A DNA stretch of 22,253 nucleotides from CAWDLX01 sp046728155 (GTDB taxonomy: Bacteria; Actinomycetota; Actinomycetes; Mycobacteriales; Micromonosporaceae). Where the stretch lies: NCBI GenBank assembly GCA_046728155.1, contig JBKPDY010000150.1, positions 1 to 22,253 of the forward strand. The letters are read 5' to 3'. Below the pieces are notes generated by a model. That model searched no databases, had not been told where the DNA came from, and worked only from the letters and a program-made list of their open reading frames with translations. Both the position numbers and the translations under genes were made by a program. Each line of letters starts with the position of its first letter. Within the stretch, counting starts at the first letter, position 1. Shown here piece by piece: positions 14,569-22,186 of this stretch.

Positions 14569-16092
14569 ATGCGTTGTCTGCCGGGCCCGCGGTGGTCGGC
14601 CGCGCTGTTGACCGCGGTCGCCATGCTCGCGGTGGCGGCTTGCCACCCCGCAGCAACCACCCCGCCCGGATCAGCGCCAAGCGGGTCGACCACCGGCCCG
14701 CGACCGCCCAATGTCGTGTTCATCCTGACCGATGATCTTTCGTGGAACCTGGTGCGGTACATGCCTCAGGTTCAGCAGATGCAGCGGGATGGCACGACCT
14801 TCACCAACTACACGGTGACCGACTCGCTGTGCTGCCCGTCGCGTTCATCGATCTTCACCGGCAGATTCCCGCATGACACCGGCGTGTTCACCAATACCTC
14901 GCCCGACGGTGGATTCGCGCTCTTCCACTGGCGTGGCGAGGAGTCCAGCACATACGCGACGGCGCTATTCGGCCGGTCGTACGCCACCGGCATGATGGGC
15001 AAGTACCTCAACGGATACCAGCCGGCCAACACCGAAGGTGAAACCCAGCCGTTCGTGCCACCGGGCTGGACCGAGTGGGATGTGGCCGGCAACGGATACC
15101 CCGAGTTCGGCTACGATCTCAACCAGAACCACACGATCGTCCACTATGGACGCAGGTCGGCCGATTACCTCACCGATGTATTGTCGCGCACCGGTGCGGC
15201 GTTCATCGCGCGCTCTGCCGCGTCGCACAAGCCGTTCGCGCTGGAGATCGCGACGTTTGCCCCCCACGCTCCGTACACACCGGCGCCGCGCGATCTCAAC
15301 GCGTTCCCCGGCTTGGCGGCCCCCCGCACCGCGGCGTTCGACCGTGTGCCGACCAACGCCCCGGCCTGGTTGGCCAGCGAGCCGCCACTGACCGCCGGTG
15401 ATCGGGCCGACATCGATGCCAGCTTCCGTAAGCGCGCTCAGGCAGTTGCGGCGATCGACCGCCTGATCGCCTCCGTGCGGGCCACGGTCGCGGCGGCCGG
15501 CGTCGCCGACAACACGTACCTCTTCTTCAGTTCCGACAACGGGTATCACATGGGCGAGTACCGGCTGACGCCGGGCAAGCAGACCGCGTTCGACACCGAT
15601 GTCCGCGTCCCACTCGTCGTGGTCGGCCCCGGGGTGCCGGCCGGCGCGACCCGCAACGAGATCGTGCAGAACATCGACCTCGCTCCGACCTTCGAGCAGC
15701 TCGCCGGTGCTCCGATATCATCCAATGTGGATGGTCATAGCCTGTTGCCGCTACTGCACGCTGGATCCGTGATCGACTGGCGTACCGCCGCGCTGATCGA
15801 GCACCACGGTCCCAACACAGCACCGTCGGACCCCGATGTCCAGGGTCGGCGCAACGGCAACCCGACGACCTACGAGGCGATGCGTACCTCGACGTACACC
15901 TACGTGGAGTACGTCACTGGCGAGCGCGAGTACTACGACCGCGTCGCCGACCCCGACGAGCTGGACAACATCGCGGGGCGGCTGGGCGCCGGTCGGCTGG
16001 CGGCTCTGCACGCGGCGCTGCAACGGATGCGGACCTGCCGCGGCGGTGACGCCTGCTGGGCAGCCGGGCACGTCTCCGCTCAGGTAGGCTGA
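14569..16092 (+). CDS. Lipoprotein sulfatase (type I, formylglycine-dependent)
   Basis: A 507-aa exported enzyme. A lipoprotein signal (residues 1-24) ends in the lipobox AVAAC with Cys25 as lipid attachment site, followed by a Pro/Ser/Thr linker. NVVFILTDD (48-56) provides the first metal aspartates. The sulfatase signature SLCCPSRSSIFTGR contains CxPSR; Cys88 is the residue that FGE would convert to formylglycine and Arg92 completes the motif. GKYLNGY (144-150), APHAPY (231-236), SDNGYHMGEY (322-331) and GKQTAFDTDVRVPL (336-349) complete the active site in the pattern of N-acetylglucosamine-6-sulfatase/arylsulfatase relatives. It should remove sulfate from a sugar or aryl ester outside the cell; the true substrate is unknown. 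ATG 14569 sits 9 nt after AGGAAGG and directly before the signal peptide. No FGE gene is in the window. Confidence 0.9.
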   Translation: MRCLPGPRWSAALLTAVAMLAVAACHPAATTPPGSAPSGSTTGPRPPNVVFILTDDLSWNLVRYMPQVQQMQRDGTTFTNYTVTDSLCCPSRSSIFTGRFPHDTGVFTNTSPDGGFALFHWRGEESSTYATALFGRSYATGMMGKYLNGYQPANTEGETQPFVPPGWTEWDVAGNGYPEFGYDLNQNHTIVHYGRRSADYLTDVLSRTGAAFIARSAASHKPFALEIATFAPHAPYTPAPRDLNAFPGLAAPRTAAFDRVPTNAPAWLASEPPLTAGDRADIDASFRKRAQAVAAIDRLIASVRATVAAAGVADNTYLFFSSDNGYHMGEYRLTPGKQTAFDTDVRVPLVVVGPGVPAGATRNEIVQNIDLAPTFEQLAGAPISSNVDGHSLLPLLHAGSVIDWRTAALIEHHGPNTAPSDPDVQGRRNGNPTTYEAMRTSTYTYVEYVTGEREYYDRVADPDELDNIAGRLGAGRLAALHAALQRMRTCRGGDACWAAGHVSAQVG

Positions 16093-16135
16093 GCCAGCAC
16101 TCTTCGGAGTTCAGTCCCCCACTCGGGATCATTTC

Positions 16136-16229
16136 CTTTTGACCGCGAAGGTCGATGTGGTGTATTCAGACTGATTACAGATCTTTGTCCGTCGTTGCTT
16201 CCTGGGTGATGGACGAGGACGGTCAAAAG
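16136..16229. repeat. 10-bp inverted repeats 74 bp apart (possible MITE or paired operator)
   Basis: CTTTTGACCG (16136-16145) and CGGTCAAAAG (16220-16229) are exact inverted copies bounding a 94-bp unit. No obvious target-site duplication flanks them. They could be termini of a very small non-autonomous element, or two sites for one regulator. No transposase is nearby. Confidence 0.45.
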
Positions 16230-16458
16230 TGAGGTGCCGCCCGCGGCCCGTTCCAGTTTGATCCACGTGAAGTTCGCTACCGGCCAGACCCGAATTCGCG
16301 ATGTCGGCTAGTTGATAGCTTGTTGACGAGATCGGTTGCAGACTGAAGACCGTTTTTACCTTGGTCTGTCAGGTGTCACTGGGGATGCCGATGCGAACTG
16401 GACCTCTGACCCGACCGAGGGCGAACTCTCCTCTGCCGCTTTCCTCTGGAGGGTCGGC

Positions 16459-16809
16459 ATGAGTGCTTTTCGCGTCCGCAGGAACTCCACTGCCCGGGGC
16501 CGAAGCGGCTTCCGATCAGGTTACGCCTGTGCGGCCGCACCCGTGGAGGGGCGCTGCCGGCGGTGGCGCTGCGACGCCAGGCACGGCCGAAGCCGCTCTG
16601 TTGGCTGGCTGAACGGTCAGCGAGCTTGTGTGCAGATCTCAGCTTCGGGCGTCCGCACGGCGCATCAGCCGGTGCATGCTCAGTGTCGAGCCCCTCCGCA
16701 CTCCACCACATGGAAAGAGTTCGCCCAGCGGCCAATTAGTCAAGGGGGGCGTTCGCGCCTGGCCTTATTGCACGTGCCAGTGCGCCCGATTCTTCCGGAC
16801 GGCGCCTGA
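16459..16809 (+). CDS. Possible 116-aa ORF or remnant, Arg-rich, unknown
   Basis: GGAGGG lies 5 nt before the ATG at 16459, an excellent ribosome site. The stop (16807-16809) is followed after 17 nt by a hairpin with a T-rich tail. However, the translation (MSAFRVRRNSTARGRSGF…) is rich in Arg, Cys and Ser, shows no secondary-structure pattern, and has weak third-position G/C bias. The start codon lies inside an 8-bp stem with the upstream ATGCCGAT (16385-16392 with 16453-16460). It may be a decayed gene, a structured RNA, or chance. Confidence 0.25.
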   Translation: MSAFRVRRNSTARGRSGFRSGYACAAAPVEGRCRRWRCDARHGRSRSVGWLNGQRACVQISASGVRTAHQPVHAQCRAPPHSTTWKEFAQRPISQGGRSRLALLHVPVRPILPDGA

Positions 16810-16826
16810 TCGTCGCCCGTCATTTA

Positions 16827-16855
16827 CTCGCGCTGCGCGAGCTCAATTCTTTCTT
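16827..16855 (+). terminator. Hairpin with T-rich tail
   Basis: CTCGCG (16827-16832) and CGCGAG (16836-16841) form a stem over a 3-nt loop, followed by CTCAATTCTTTCTTT. Such an intrinsic-type terminator is unusual in so GC-rich a genome and implies a transcript coming from the left. Confidence 0.45.
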
Positions 16856-16965
16856 TCCGGGCCACTACGGCTATCACAACGGCCACGACCGGCCCCGGTG
16901 GACGATTCAGCGGTGGGTTCGCTCACGGTTGACCCGTTTTGACTGCTGCCGGTAATTGCCTACTT

Positions 16966-16989
16966 CCTGCCCTGCTCGGTTCGGGCAGG
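16966..16989 (+). terminator. Hairpin upstream of the Ig-like protein gene
   Basis: CCTGCCC (16966-16972) pairs with GGGCAGG (16983-16989) around a 10-nt loop. It may end upstream transcription or lie in the leader of the gene at 17076. Confidence 0.35.
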
Positions 16990-17075
16990 GTGTGGCTCAA
17001 CATTCTTCAAGTACCCGCATTATCACCACGACGAAGCCTGAATTCCGACAGCTATCACGAGTGGAGAAATGAGCT

Positions 17076-19136
17076 ATGAAAACAGGTACCGGTATTATCG
17101 GGTGGTCGCGCCGGCGGTGGTTGACCGCTGCGATCGGGGCGGTGCTGGCGACAGCCGCGATAACCGCGCTCGACGTCACCCCGGCGGCGGCGGTGCACGA
17201 CACGGGCGCGTTCGAGCTTGACGGCAATGCAGTTAACGGCGCCGCACCTGGAGACGACTGGGACAACGTCTGTCATCAGGTGACCGGCACGGACTGTTCA
17301 ACGACAAGTGACACGAGTGGGGCGACTGCGGTCGAGTGGGTCGCGGAGCCTAATCTTAATGCCACCATCTTTACCGGCGGCGGCTCGAAGGACCCGCAGG
17401 ATATCAACCAGTGGGCCTGGAAGGACGGGGCGGGTGGCCTGCCCGACAAGGACAACCTGCTGCACAGCTTCGCGGCGCGTTACTCGTTGCCGCCCTCACC
17501 TACATGCCCTAGCGGCTCCGCATCAACGTGCGAACTGCTGTACTTCGGCTCGGACCGCCTCGACAACAGTGGGGACGCGCAGCAGGGGTTCTGGTTCTTC
17601 CAGAACTCGATCGGCCTCGGCAGCAACAACGTCGGCGGCGGAACCGGATTCACCGGCGTGCACCGCGCCGGCGACCTGTTGGTGATCAGCGACTTCAGCA
17701 ACGGCGGTACCACGTCCACAATCACGGTGTACTCGTGGGATCCGACCTGCAAGAAGACCGGCGGCACGTGTGGTGACGCGAACCTGCGCACCCTTGCGAC
17801 GTCGACCAACGCCAACTGCGCGTCCGCCTCAGCGGGAGACACGTTCTGCGGAATCGTCAACCCGACCAACGGCACCACGGCGCCGTGGCCATACACCGAC
17901 AAGAGCGGCAACAACACCTACCTGCAAGGCGAGTTCTACGAGGGCGGAGTAAACCTCTCGGTCCTGGGCCTGAGCGACCGGTGCTTCGCATCGGTGGCCT
18001 CCGAGACACGGTCGTCCACGTCGACGACGGCAACGCTGAAGGACTTCATCCTCGGCACCTTCGGCACCTGCGGCGCCAAAGTGACCACGCAGTCGAGTAT
18101 CACTGGATCAACATCGATCGGCACCGGATCGGTGTCGGTCAGCGACACCGCGACCGTCACCGTCACCGGCATCTCGACCTGGACCGGTACCGTGCAGTTC
18201 CACCTCCGGGGCCCGATCGGATCTCCGCTGGAGGTGTCCACGGACATCGGCGGGCCAGTCCCGGTCAGTAACAGCTCCCCAATCGTCCAGTCGAGCACGG
18301 CAGCCGTCACCGCGGCCGGGGACTACTGCTGGTCGGCGCATTTCCACTCGACCACCGACGGCGTCCCTGATCGCGACGATAACGGTCAGAACGAGTGCTT
18401 CACCATCACCCCGGTGACGCCGTCGCTTCCGACCACGGCCGGTGCCGACGTCGTGTTGGGCAACCCCGTCACCGACACCGCCGCCCTGAGCGGGACGTCG
18501 AACCAGCCCGGGACACCGGCGATCAACCCGACCACGGCCGGCGCGCCGGCCGGCGGCTCAATCACCTTCACCCTGGTCAAGGCCGACTGCACGACGCTGG
18601 CCACCGGGACCGGGACCAACCCGCAATCGGTGCCGGTCACCGGGAACGGGACCTACGGCCCGGTGAGCTTCACGCCGGACGCCATCGGCACCTACTTCTG
18701 GAAGGCCACCTACACGCCGGCCACGGGCGACCCGAACAACGTCGGTTCCACGTTCAACGGGGACTGCTCGGACGCCAACGAGGACGTGGTGGTCACATCA
18801 GTCGCGTCGTCGCTGACCTCGCAGCAGTCGTTCATCCCGAACGACATGGCGACCGTGACCGCTCCCGCCGGCGGCAACCTGGCGGGCAGCGTCAAGTTCG
18901 AGGTGTTCGAGAGCATCGACTGCTCCGGCACCGCGATCTACACCCAGACGGTCGCCGTGGGCGGCGCGTCCCCGCAGACGGTGTCCACGACCAATACGAC
19001 GGTGTCGACAACCGCCGCCAACGTGTCCTGGCGCCTGACCTACACCAGCACCAACCCGGCGCAGCGGAGCATCTCCGCAACGTGCCTGGAGAAGACGACG
19101 TTGACGATCGACAACGGAGGAACTGCCACCTCGTGA
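17076..19136 (+). CDS. Secreted Ig-like repeat protein
   Basis: A 686-aa exported protein. The signal peptide has a twin Arg-rich start (SRRRW) and a hydrophobic core (residues 16-31), probably cut after TPAAA (39/40). Residues 40 to about 340 form an Asn/Gly/Thr-rich domain with aromatic motifs (DINQWAWKDG, LLYFGSDRLDNSGDAQQGFW) that recur in actinobacterial exported proteins of unknown function. From about 350 on there are three beta-sandwich units of the Ig-like bacterial type. Signatures are GISTWTGTVQFHL, then GDYCWSAHF; GSITFTLVKADC, then GTYFWKATYTP; and GSVKFEVFESIDC, then VSWRLTYTS. There is no LPXTG motif and no C-terminal membrane helix, so it is predicted to be released or held non-covalently. 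GGAGA lies 8 nt before the ATG. A strong terminator follows. Adhesive or carbohydrate-binding roles are possible, not shown. Confidence 0.8.
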   Translation: MKTGTGIIGWSRRRWLTAAIGAVLATAAITALDVTPAAAVHDTGAFELDGNAVNGAAPGDDWDNVCHQVTGTDCSTTSDTSGATAVEWVAEPNLNATIFTGGGSKDPQDINQWAWKDGAGGLPDKDNLLHSFAARYSLPPSPTCPSGSASTCELLYFGSDRLDNSGDAQQGFWFFQNSIGLGSNNVGGGTGFTGVHRAGDLLVISDFSNGGTTSTITVYSWDPTCKKTGGTCGDANLRTLATSTNANCASASAGDTFCGIVNPTNGTTAPWPYTDKSGNNTYLQGEFYEGGVNLSVLGLSDRCFASVASETRSSTSTTATLKDFILGTFGTCGAKVTTQSSITGSTSIGTGSVSVSDTATVTVTGISTWTGTVQFHLRGPIGSPLEVSTDIGGPVPVSNSSPIVQSSTAAVTAAGDYCWSAHFHSTTDGVPDRDDNGQNECFTITPVTPSLPTTAGADVVLGNPVTDTAALSGTSNQPGTPAINPTTAGAPAGGSITFTLVKADCTTLATGTGTNPQSVPVTGNGTYGPVSFTPDAIGTYFWKATYTPATGDPNNVGSTFNGDCSDANEDVVVTSVASSLTSQQSFIPNDMATVTAPAGGNLAGSVKFEVFESIDCSGTAIYTQTVAVGGASPQTVSTTNTTVSTTAANVSWRLTYTSTNPAQRSISATCLEKTTLTIDNGGTATS

Positions 19137-19170
19137 AGCCGATCGACACACACTAGACACCCCTACGATT

Positions 19171-19202
19171 GCTGTGGGCCGCGCATCCGCGCGGCCCACA
19201 GC
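19171..19202. terminator. Strong bidirectional terminator
   Basis: GCTGTGGGCCGCGC (19171-19184) and GCGCGGCCCACAGC (19189-19202) form a perfect 14-bp stem with a 4-nt ATCC loop. It lies 34 nt after the Ig-like gene stop and 24 nt after the stop of the convergent PPOX gene, so it can serve both. Confidence 0.85.
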
Positions 19203-19226
19203 GTGTCCCGATCTGGGCCGGCCGGC

Positions 19227-19577
19227 CTAATGGGCGAAGTCCCAGCGGGTGGCGCCGTGGGGCTCGGCGGTGGCCACGCCGACCGCGGTGTGCAGCGCGA
19301 GGCGGTAAAGGTTCCAGGGCGCAGCGCCTGCGCTGGGCGCGCTGTACGGGGCCGTGAGCGCGTCGCCCTCCACCGAAGCCGGCCAGCCGGCCGTGCGGTA
19401 GACGGCCGCCACACGCTCCAAAGTGGATGCGTCGGTGACCCGGTGCGCTTCGCCCTCGAGCACCAGGTCGATGCCGCGCAAGCGCACCGACACACTGCAC
19501 GCCGGATTCAGGGCCAGGTTGCGCGACTTGAGTGTGCCCGGCCCGCGAAGGTTGCGCGTCGAGATCGGCTCGGTCAT
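19227..19577 (-). CDS. PPOX-class flavin/F420 split-barrel protein, N-terminally shortened
   Basis: 116 aa of the pyridoxamine-5'-phosphate-oxidase superfamily. GPGTLKSRNLALNPACSVSV (12-31) is the cofactor-phosphate strand-turn. LVLEGEAHRVTDASTLERVA, GWPASVEGDALTAPYSAPSA and HTAVGVATAEPHGATRWDF follow in the usual order for the TIGR-type actinobacterial F420/heme subgroup. Relatives are about 145-150 aa: the first two barrel strands (usually YWLATVRPDGRPHV … GAWVDG) are missing, and MTEPIST runs directly into RNLRGPGT. This looks like an internal deletion near the N-terminus, so the barrel is probably incomplete and the enzyme possibly inactive. The gene is the second of a pair after the LLM oxidoreductase on the same strand. 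Confidence 0.7.
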   Translation of the reverse strand: MTEPISTRNLRGPGTLKSRNLALNPACSVSVRLRGIDLVLEGEAHRVTDASTLERVAAVYRTAGWPASVEGDALTAPYSAPSAGAAPWNLYRLALHTAVGVATAEPHGATRWDFAH

Positions 19578-19788
19578 GTGTCAGTCATACCCTTGTATCG
19601 AACCGGCCGGGCGAACTGACACTCGAACCAACGAAATCAGCCGGGACCGCCGCCGTGTCGCTGCCGACGGGTGATTTACCGTGGTGGCCATCCAGATCGA
19701 GCTTGCGGGGACTTCCTGCGCCGCCACCTCTGACGGTCCTCACGGATCGCATGGGCCAGCCGATCGCGTTTGATGTCAACTCGGCCGG

Positions 19789-20760
19789 TCACAGCCCAGC
19801 GATGATCGTGGAAAGGGTGGCTAGGTCCTTGTCGGAACTGATGAGGTAGCTCAACCGGTAGCCCTCGCGCCTGGCGTACAGGTCCTCCCGGATCTGGTCA
19901 CTGCTACCGATGAAGACCGTGGGCATCTGCCAAACCACCTCAGGGTCGACGCCCGACCAGCCGTTGGTCGCGATCAAGTCCTCGGTGCTGGATCGGCGGG
20001 TGTCGGTAAGCACGAACTTGGCGAACGCGCTCAGCTCGAGCTGCGAGAACCGGCCGCCCGCAGCCGACTCCACGACCTCGCGTTTGGCAGCGAACGCTTC
20101 CGGAAGCCGGTCGGCGGGATCGTCCACTTCGTCGTAGCCACGGATGGGCGCTGGCAGCAGGCCGACGATGTCGGCATAGCGGGCGGCCAGCCGGAGCATC
20201 CGCCGACCGCCGGCGCCGATAGCGATCGGGGGCCTGCCGGTGAGGTTCGGAACCGCGCCGAGGTCGAAGCCATCGATTGTGTACGTGACACCGGTGTGCC
20301 GTACCGTTTCGCCACGGAACAGCCGGGTCAGTATGTCGAGAGTCTCCTCCAAGCGGTCGATTCGACGCCCCGGCGGGTCGAACGATATGCCCGCGGTTGC
20401 GTACTCGGGTTGATACCAGCCCGCACCGAGGCCGAGTTCGAACCGCCCGCCGGAGATCGCGTGCAGGGTCGCCGCCTCATGGGCCAAGAGAACAGGATGT
20501 CGGTAGTCGTTGCTGAGCACCATCGTCCCGACGTGCAGGCTGGTGGTCGCGGCAGCCGCCGCGGCGAGTGCGCTCAGCGGGGCGAGTTGCGGTCCGAACG
20601 GGCCGGTCATGAAATGGTCCCGGAGCAGGAGGACATCGACGCCGCTACCTTCGACCCGCCGCGCGTAGTCCAACCAGCCCGTGGGCTGCCGAGCGGACTC
20701 GTTGACCACTCCGAACCGCAGCGGCCGCGGCGGGGGTTGGTCTAGGGGAATGTGGGACAC
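19789..20760 (-). CDS. LLM class F420-dependent oxidoreductase
   Basis: A 323-aa luciferase-like TIM-barrel oxidoreductase. It matches the F420-dependent subgroup (TIGR03621-like). The N-terminal strand is PLRFGVVNESARQPTGW. LLLRDHFM (44-51) and LHVGTMVLSNDYRHPVLLAH follow, then the highly conserved SGGRFELGLGAGWYQPEY and FDPPGRRIDRLEETLDIL. Near the end, MPTVFIGSSDQIREDL contains the usual TVFIGS/DQI element. It would transfer hydride between F420 and a small organic substrate in the cytosol; the substrate is unknown. The start is GTG at 20760, with AGAGGA 6 nt upstream. The gene is complete and lies 211 nt ahead of the shortened PPOX gene, and both families often use F420. Confidence 0.9.
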   Translation of the reverse strand: MSHIPLDQPPPRPLRFGVVNESARQPTGWLDYARRVEGSGVDVLLLRDHFMTGPFGPQLAPLSALAAAAAATTSLHVGTMVLSNDYRHPVLLAHEAATLHAISGGRFELGLGAGWYQPEYATAGISFDPPGRRIDRLEETLDILTRLFRGETVRHTGVTYTIDGFDLGAVPNLTGRPPIAIGAGGRRMLRLAARYADIVGLLPAPIRGYDEVDDPADRLPEAFAAKREVVESAAGGRFSQLELSAFAKFVLTDTRRSSTEDLIATNGWSGVDPEVVWQMPTVFIGSSDQIREDLYARREGYRLSYLISSDKDLATLSTIIAGL

Positions 20761-20946
20761 GAGTCATCCTCTCGACGGAAGCCGCGATTGTCACCCGATA
20801 AACCCGCGCCACTTGCTGAATCGACTAACTCAAGAGACCGGTCCGGCTCGCTTGGCCGTCACGATGACGCAGAAAGCTGCCGTAGCGGAAGGGCCAAGAC
20901 CCGTAGGCAAGCACACACGACTTGCGTAGCCTGAGAATGTTTGGTC

Positions 20947-21469
20947 TCACCCGGTGCGCAGCGCGTCGGTCGGACACAGCTGAGCGGCACGTAGCGCGGG
21001 GTGCAGGCCGGCGATCGCCCCGATCACCGTGGCCGCGCCGACGACCACGCCGGCCGCACCACCGACGGCGCCCAGGATCAGCGACTCGACCAGGAACTGG
21101 GCTGCGACGTGCCGGCGGGCGGCACCCAACGCGCGGCGCAGGCCGATCTCGGTACGCCGTTCCAGCACCGAGATCACCATCACATTGGCGTGCCGATGCC
21201 GCCGACGAGCAGCGCGACGGCGCCCAAGCCAAGGAAGAGCGAGCTGGTCGAACCGGCCACGGCCAGCCGCGCCGACAATGCGTCCGATGGTCGGCTGATG
21301 GCGACCTGTTCTGGGTGTTCCAGGTAGGCGGCGCGCGCCAGGAGCGCGGCCACCTCACCAGTGCGTTCGGTCTGTGCCCGGTCGTATACCCGGCTGGGGT
21401 GCCCGTCGTAGCCGAAGTCCATGGCCGCGATCGGGAAGCCGACCCAGGTCAACAATGACCTGGGTCGGC
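20947..21469 (-). pseudogene. FtsX/MacB-type ABC transporter permease remnant
   Basis: The C-terminal part of a MacB-like permease. From 21469 down, TWVGFPIAAMDFGYDGHPSR belongs to the extracytoplasmic domain, followed by EVAALLARAA, SRPSDALSARLAVAGSTSSL and FLGLGAVALLVGGIG (first membrane segment of the FtsX domain). Near 21185 one base is missing and the frame changes to MVISVLERRTEIGLRRALGA. The next segment, FLVESLILGAVGGAAGVVVG, runs abruptly into IGAIAGLHPALRAAQLCPTD. About 25-30 residues including a membrane strand normally between them are deleted. The N-terminal half of the permease and any ATPase partner are absent. The gene is therefore dead by three separate lesions. The upstream border coincides with a perfect palindrome. 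Confidence 0.85.
21438..21469. repeat. 13-bp perfect palindrome at the permease break
   Basis: GCCGACCCAGGTC (21438-21450) and GACCTGGGTCGGC (21457-21469) flank a 6-nt loop AACAAT. It lies exactly where similarity to the permease begins and 47 nt after the stop of the next gene (21516) on the minus strand, so it can also act as that gene's terminator. Confidence 0.8.
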
Positions 21470-21515
21470 GCTGAGCAGCGCACCGGTTGAGATTCAACGC
21501 CCTGCCGGACGAAGG

Positions 21516-21743
21516 TCAGAGGGTGTTGCTGTAGACCTCGGCCGCCGGGCGTGCGCCCGTGTCGGCGTTGGCTCCGTCCCAGACCCGGACCCGCCAGCTT
21601 CCCTCCGCCACGTCCTGGTTGGTGGCTGTCCAGCGGGCGACCTCCACGGCACTGTCGCCCGCAGTGGTCTGTGGCGGGGCAAGGGCCTGCCAATCGGTTC
21701 CGTCGGCATTGCCGGCTTCGACGAGCACTGTGTATTCGCTCAT
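21516..21743 (-). CDS. Small conserved-looking protein, unknown function
   Basis: 75 aa beginning MSEYTVLVEAGNADGTDWQA and ending ADTGARPAAEVYSNTL; acidic, soluble, without signal peptide or membrane segment. Alternating hydrophobic positions (TVLVEA, VARWTATN, WRVRVWDGA) suggest a small beta-rich fold. The open frame continues upstream to 21806, but GGAAGGG lies 6 nt before the ATG at 21743, which I choose. Codon use is strongly G/C-ending, so I believe it is a real gene. I do not recognise the family. A palindrome 47 nt after the stop may be its terminator. Confidence 0.65.
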   Translation of the reverse strand: MSEYTVLVEAGNADGTDWQALAPPQTTAGDSAVEVARWTATNQDVAEGSWRVRVWDGANADTGARPAAEVYSNTL

Positions 21744-22186
21744 GCTGTTCCCTTCCATGCGGCCCACGAGATTTATGGTCCACGTCCGCCGCCGAGCCTG
21801 TTGCATGATCGGGAACTATGGTGTCCCGAGGGGCCGTGCGGGAGCGTGGTGAAGGGTTGATTGCGTCTCACATCCAGGGACAAGCGGTCGAAGATCGGTG
21901 TCGCAGTAGTAGAAACCACGCCTCGCGGCGATTCCGATGCCCTCACGGCGATCTTGCGGTTGGATCTCAGGATGTGGACACCATCGCTGCCCGAAACGCG
22001 GCCGCGGGTTTCCCGAGGGTGCCTTGCGCGTGCAGATACGAGAATAGGCTCCGCCAGCTGGTCAGGCGAACTGGCTCGACTCCCTCACCCGCGCGCTAGG
22101 CCCTCCTCTGTGCACCAGGCGAGCCACAAAGACGACCAGCGTCACAAGGCGGGCGAGCGAGGCATATCGGCCTGTGTCAGGATCAG
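21744..22186. other. Intergenic stretch, no gene seen
   Basis: Several open frames of 60-115 codons exist on the plus strand (for example from 21818 and 21861), but none has a convincing ribosome site or protein-like composition. Nothing else stands out. Confidence 0.5.

Larger units (their letters stand above)
16093..17075 (+). other. Long intergenic region with several signals
   Basis: About 980 bp between the sulfatase and the Ig-like protein. It holds a 10-bp inverted repeat pair (16136-16229), a possible small ORF with a strong ribosome site (16459-16809), a hairpin with a T-rich tail (16827-16855) and another hairpin (16966-16989). No known RNA family was recognised by eye. Confidence 0.5.

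Noticed and set aside
14965..15549. 194-codon minus-strand frame within the sulfatase
   Set aside because: The sulfatase signature and metal motifs run through this stretch on the plus strand; the minus frame is the usual GC shadow.
18395..19156. 253-codon Arg/His/Gly-rich plus-strand frame
   Set aside because: It is the +1 shadow of the Ig-like protein, whose repeats continue without a break in their own frame.
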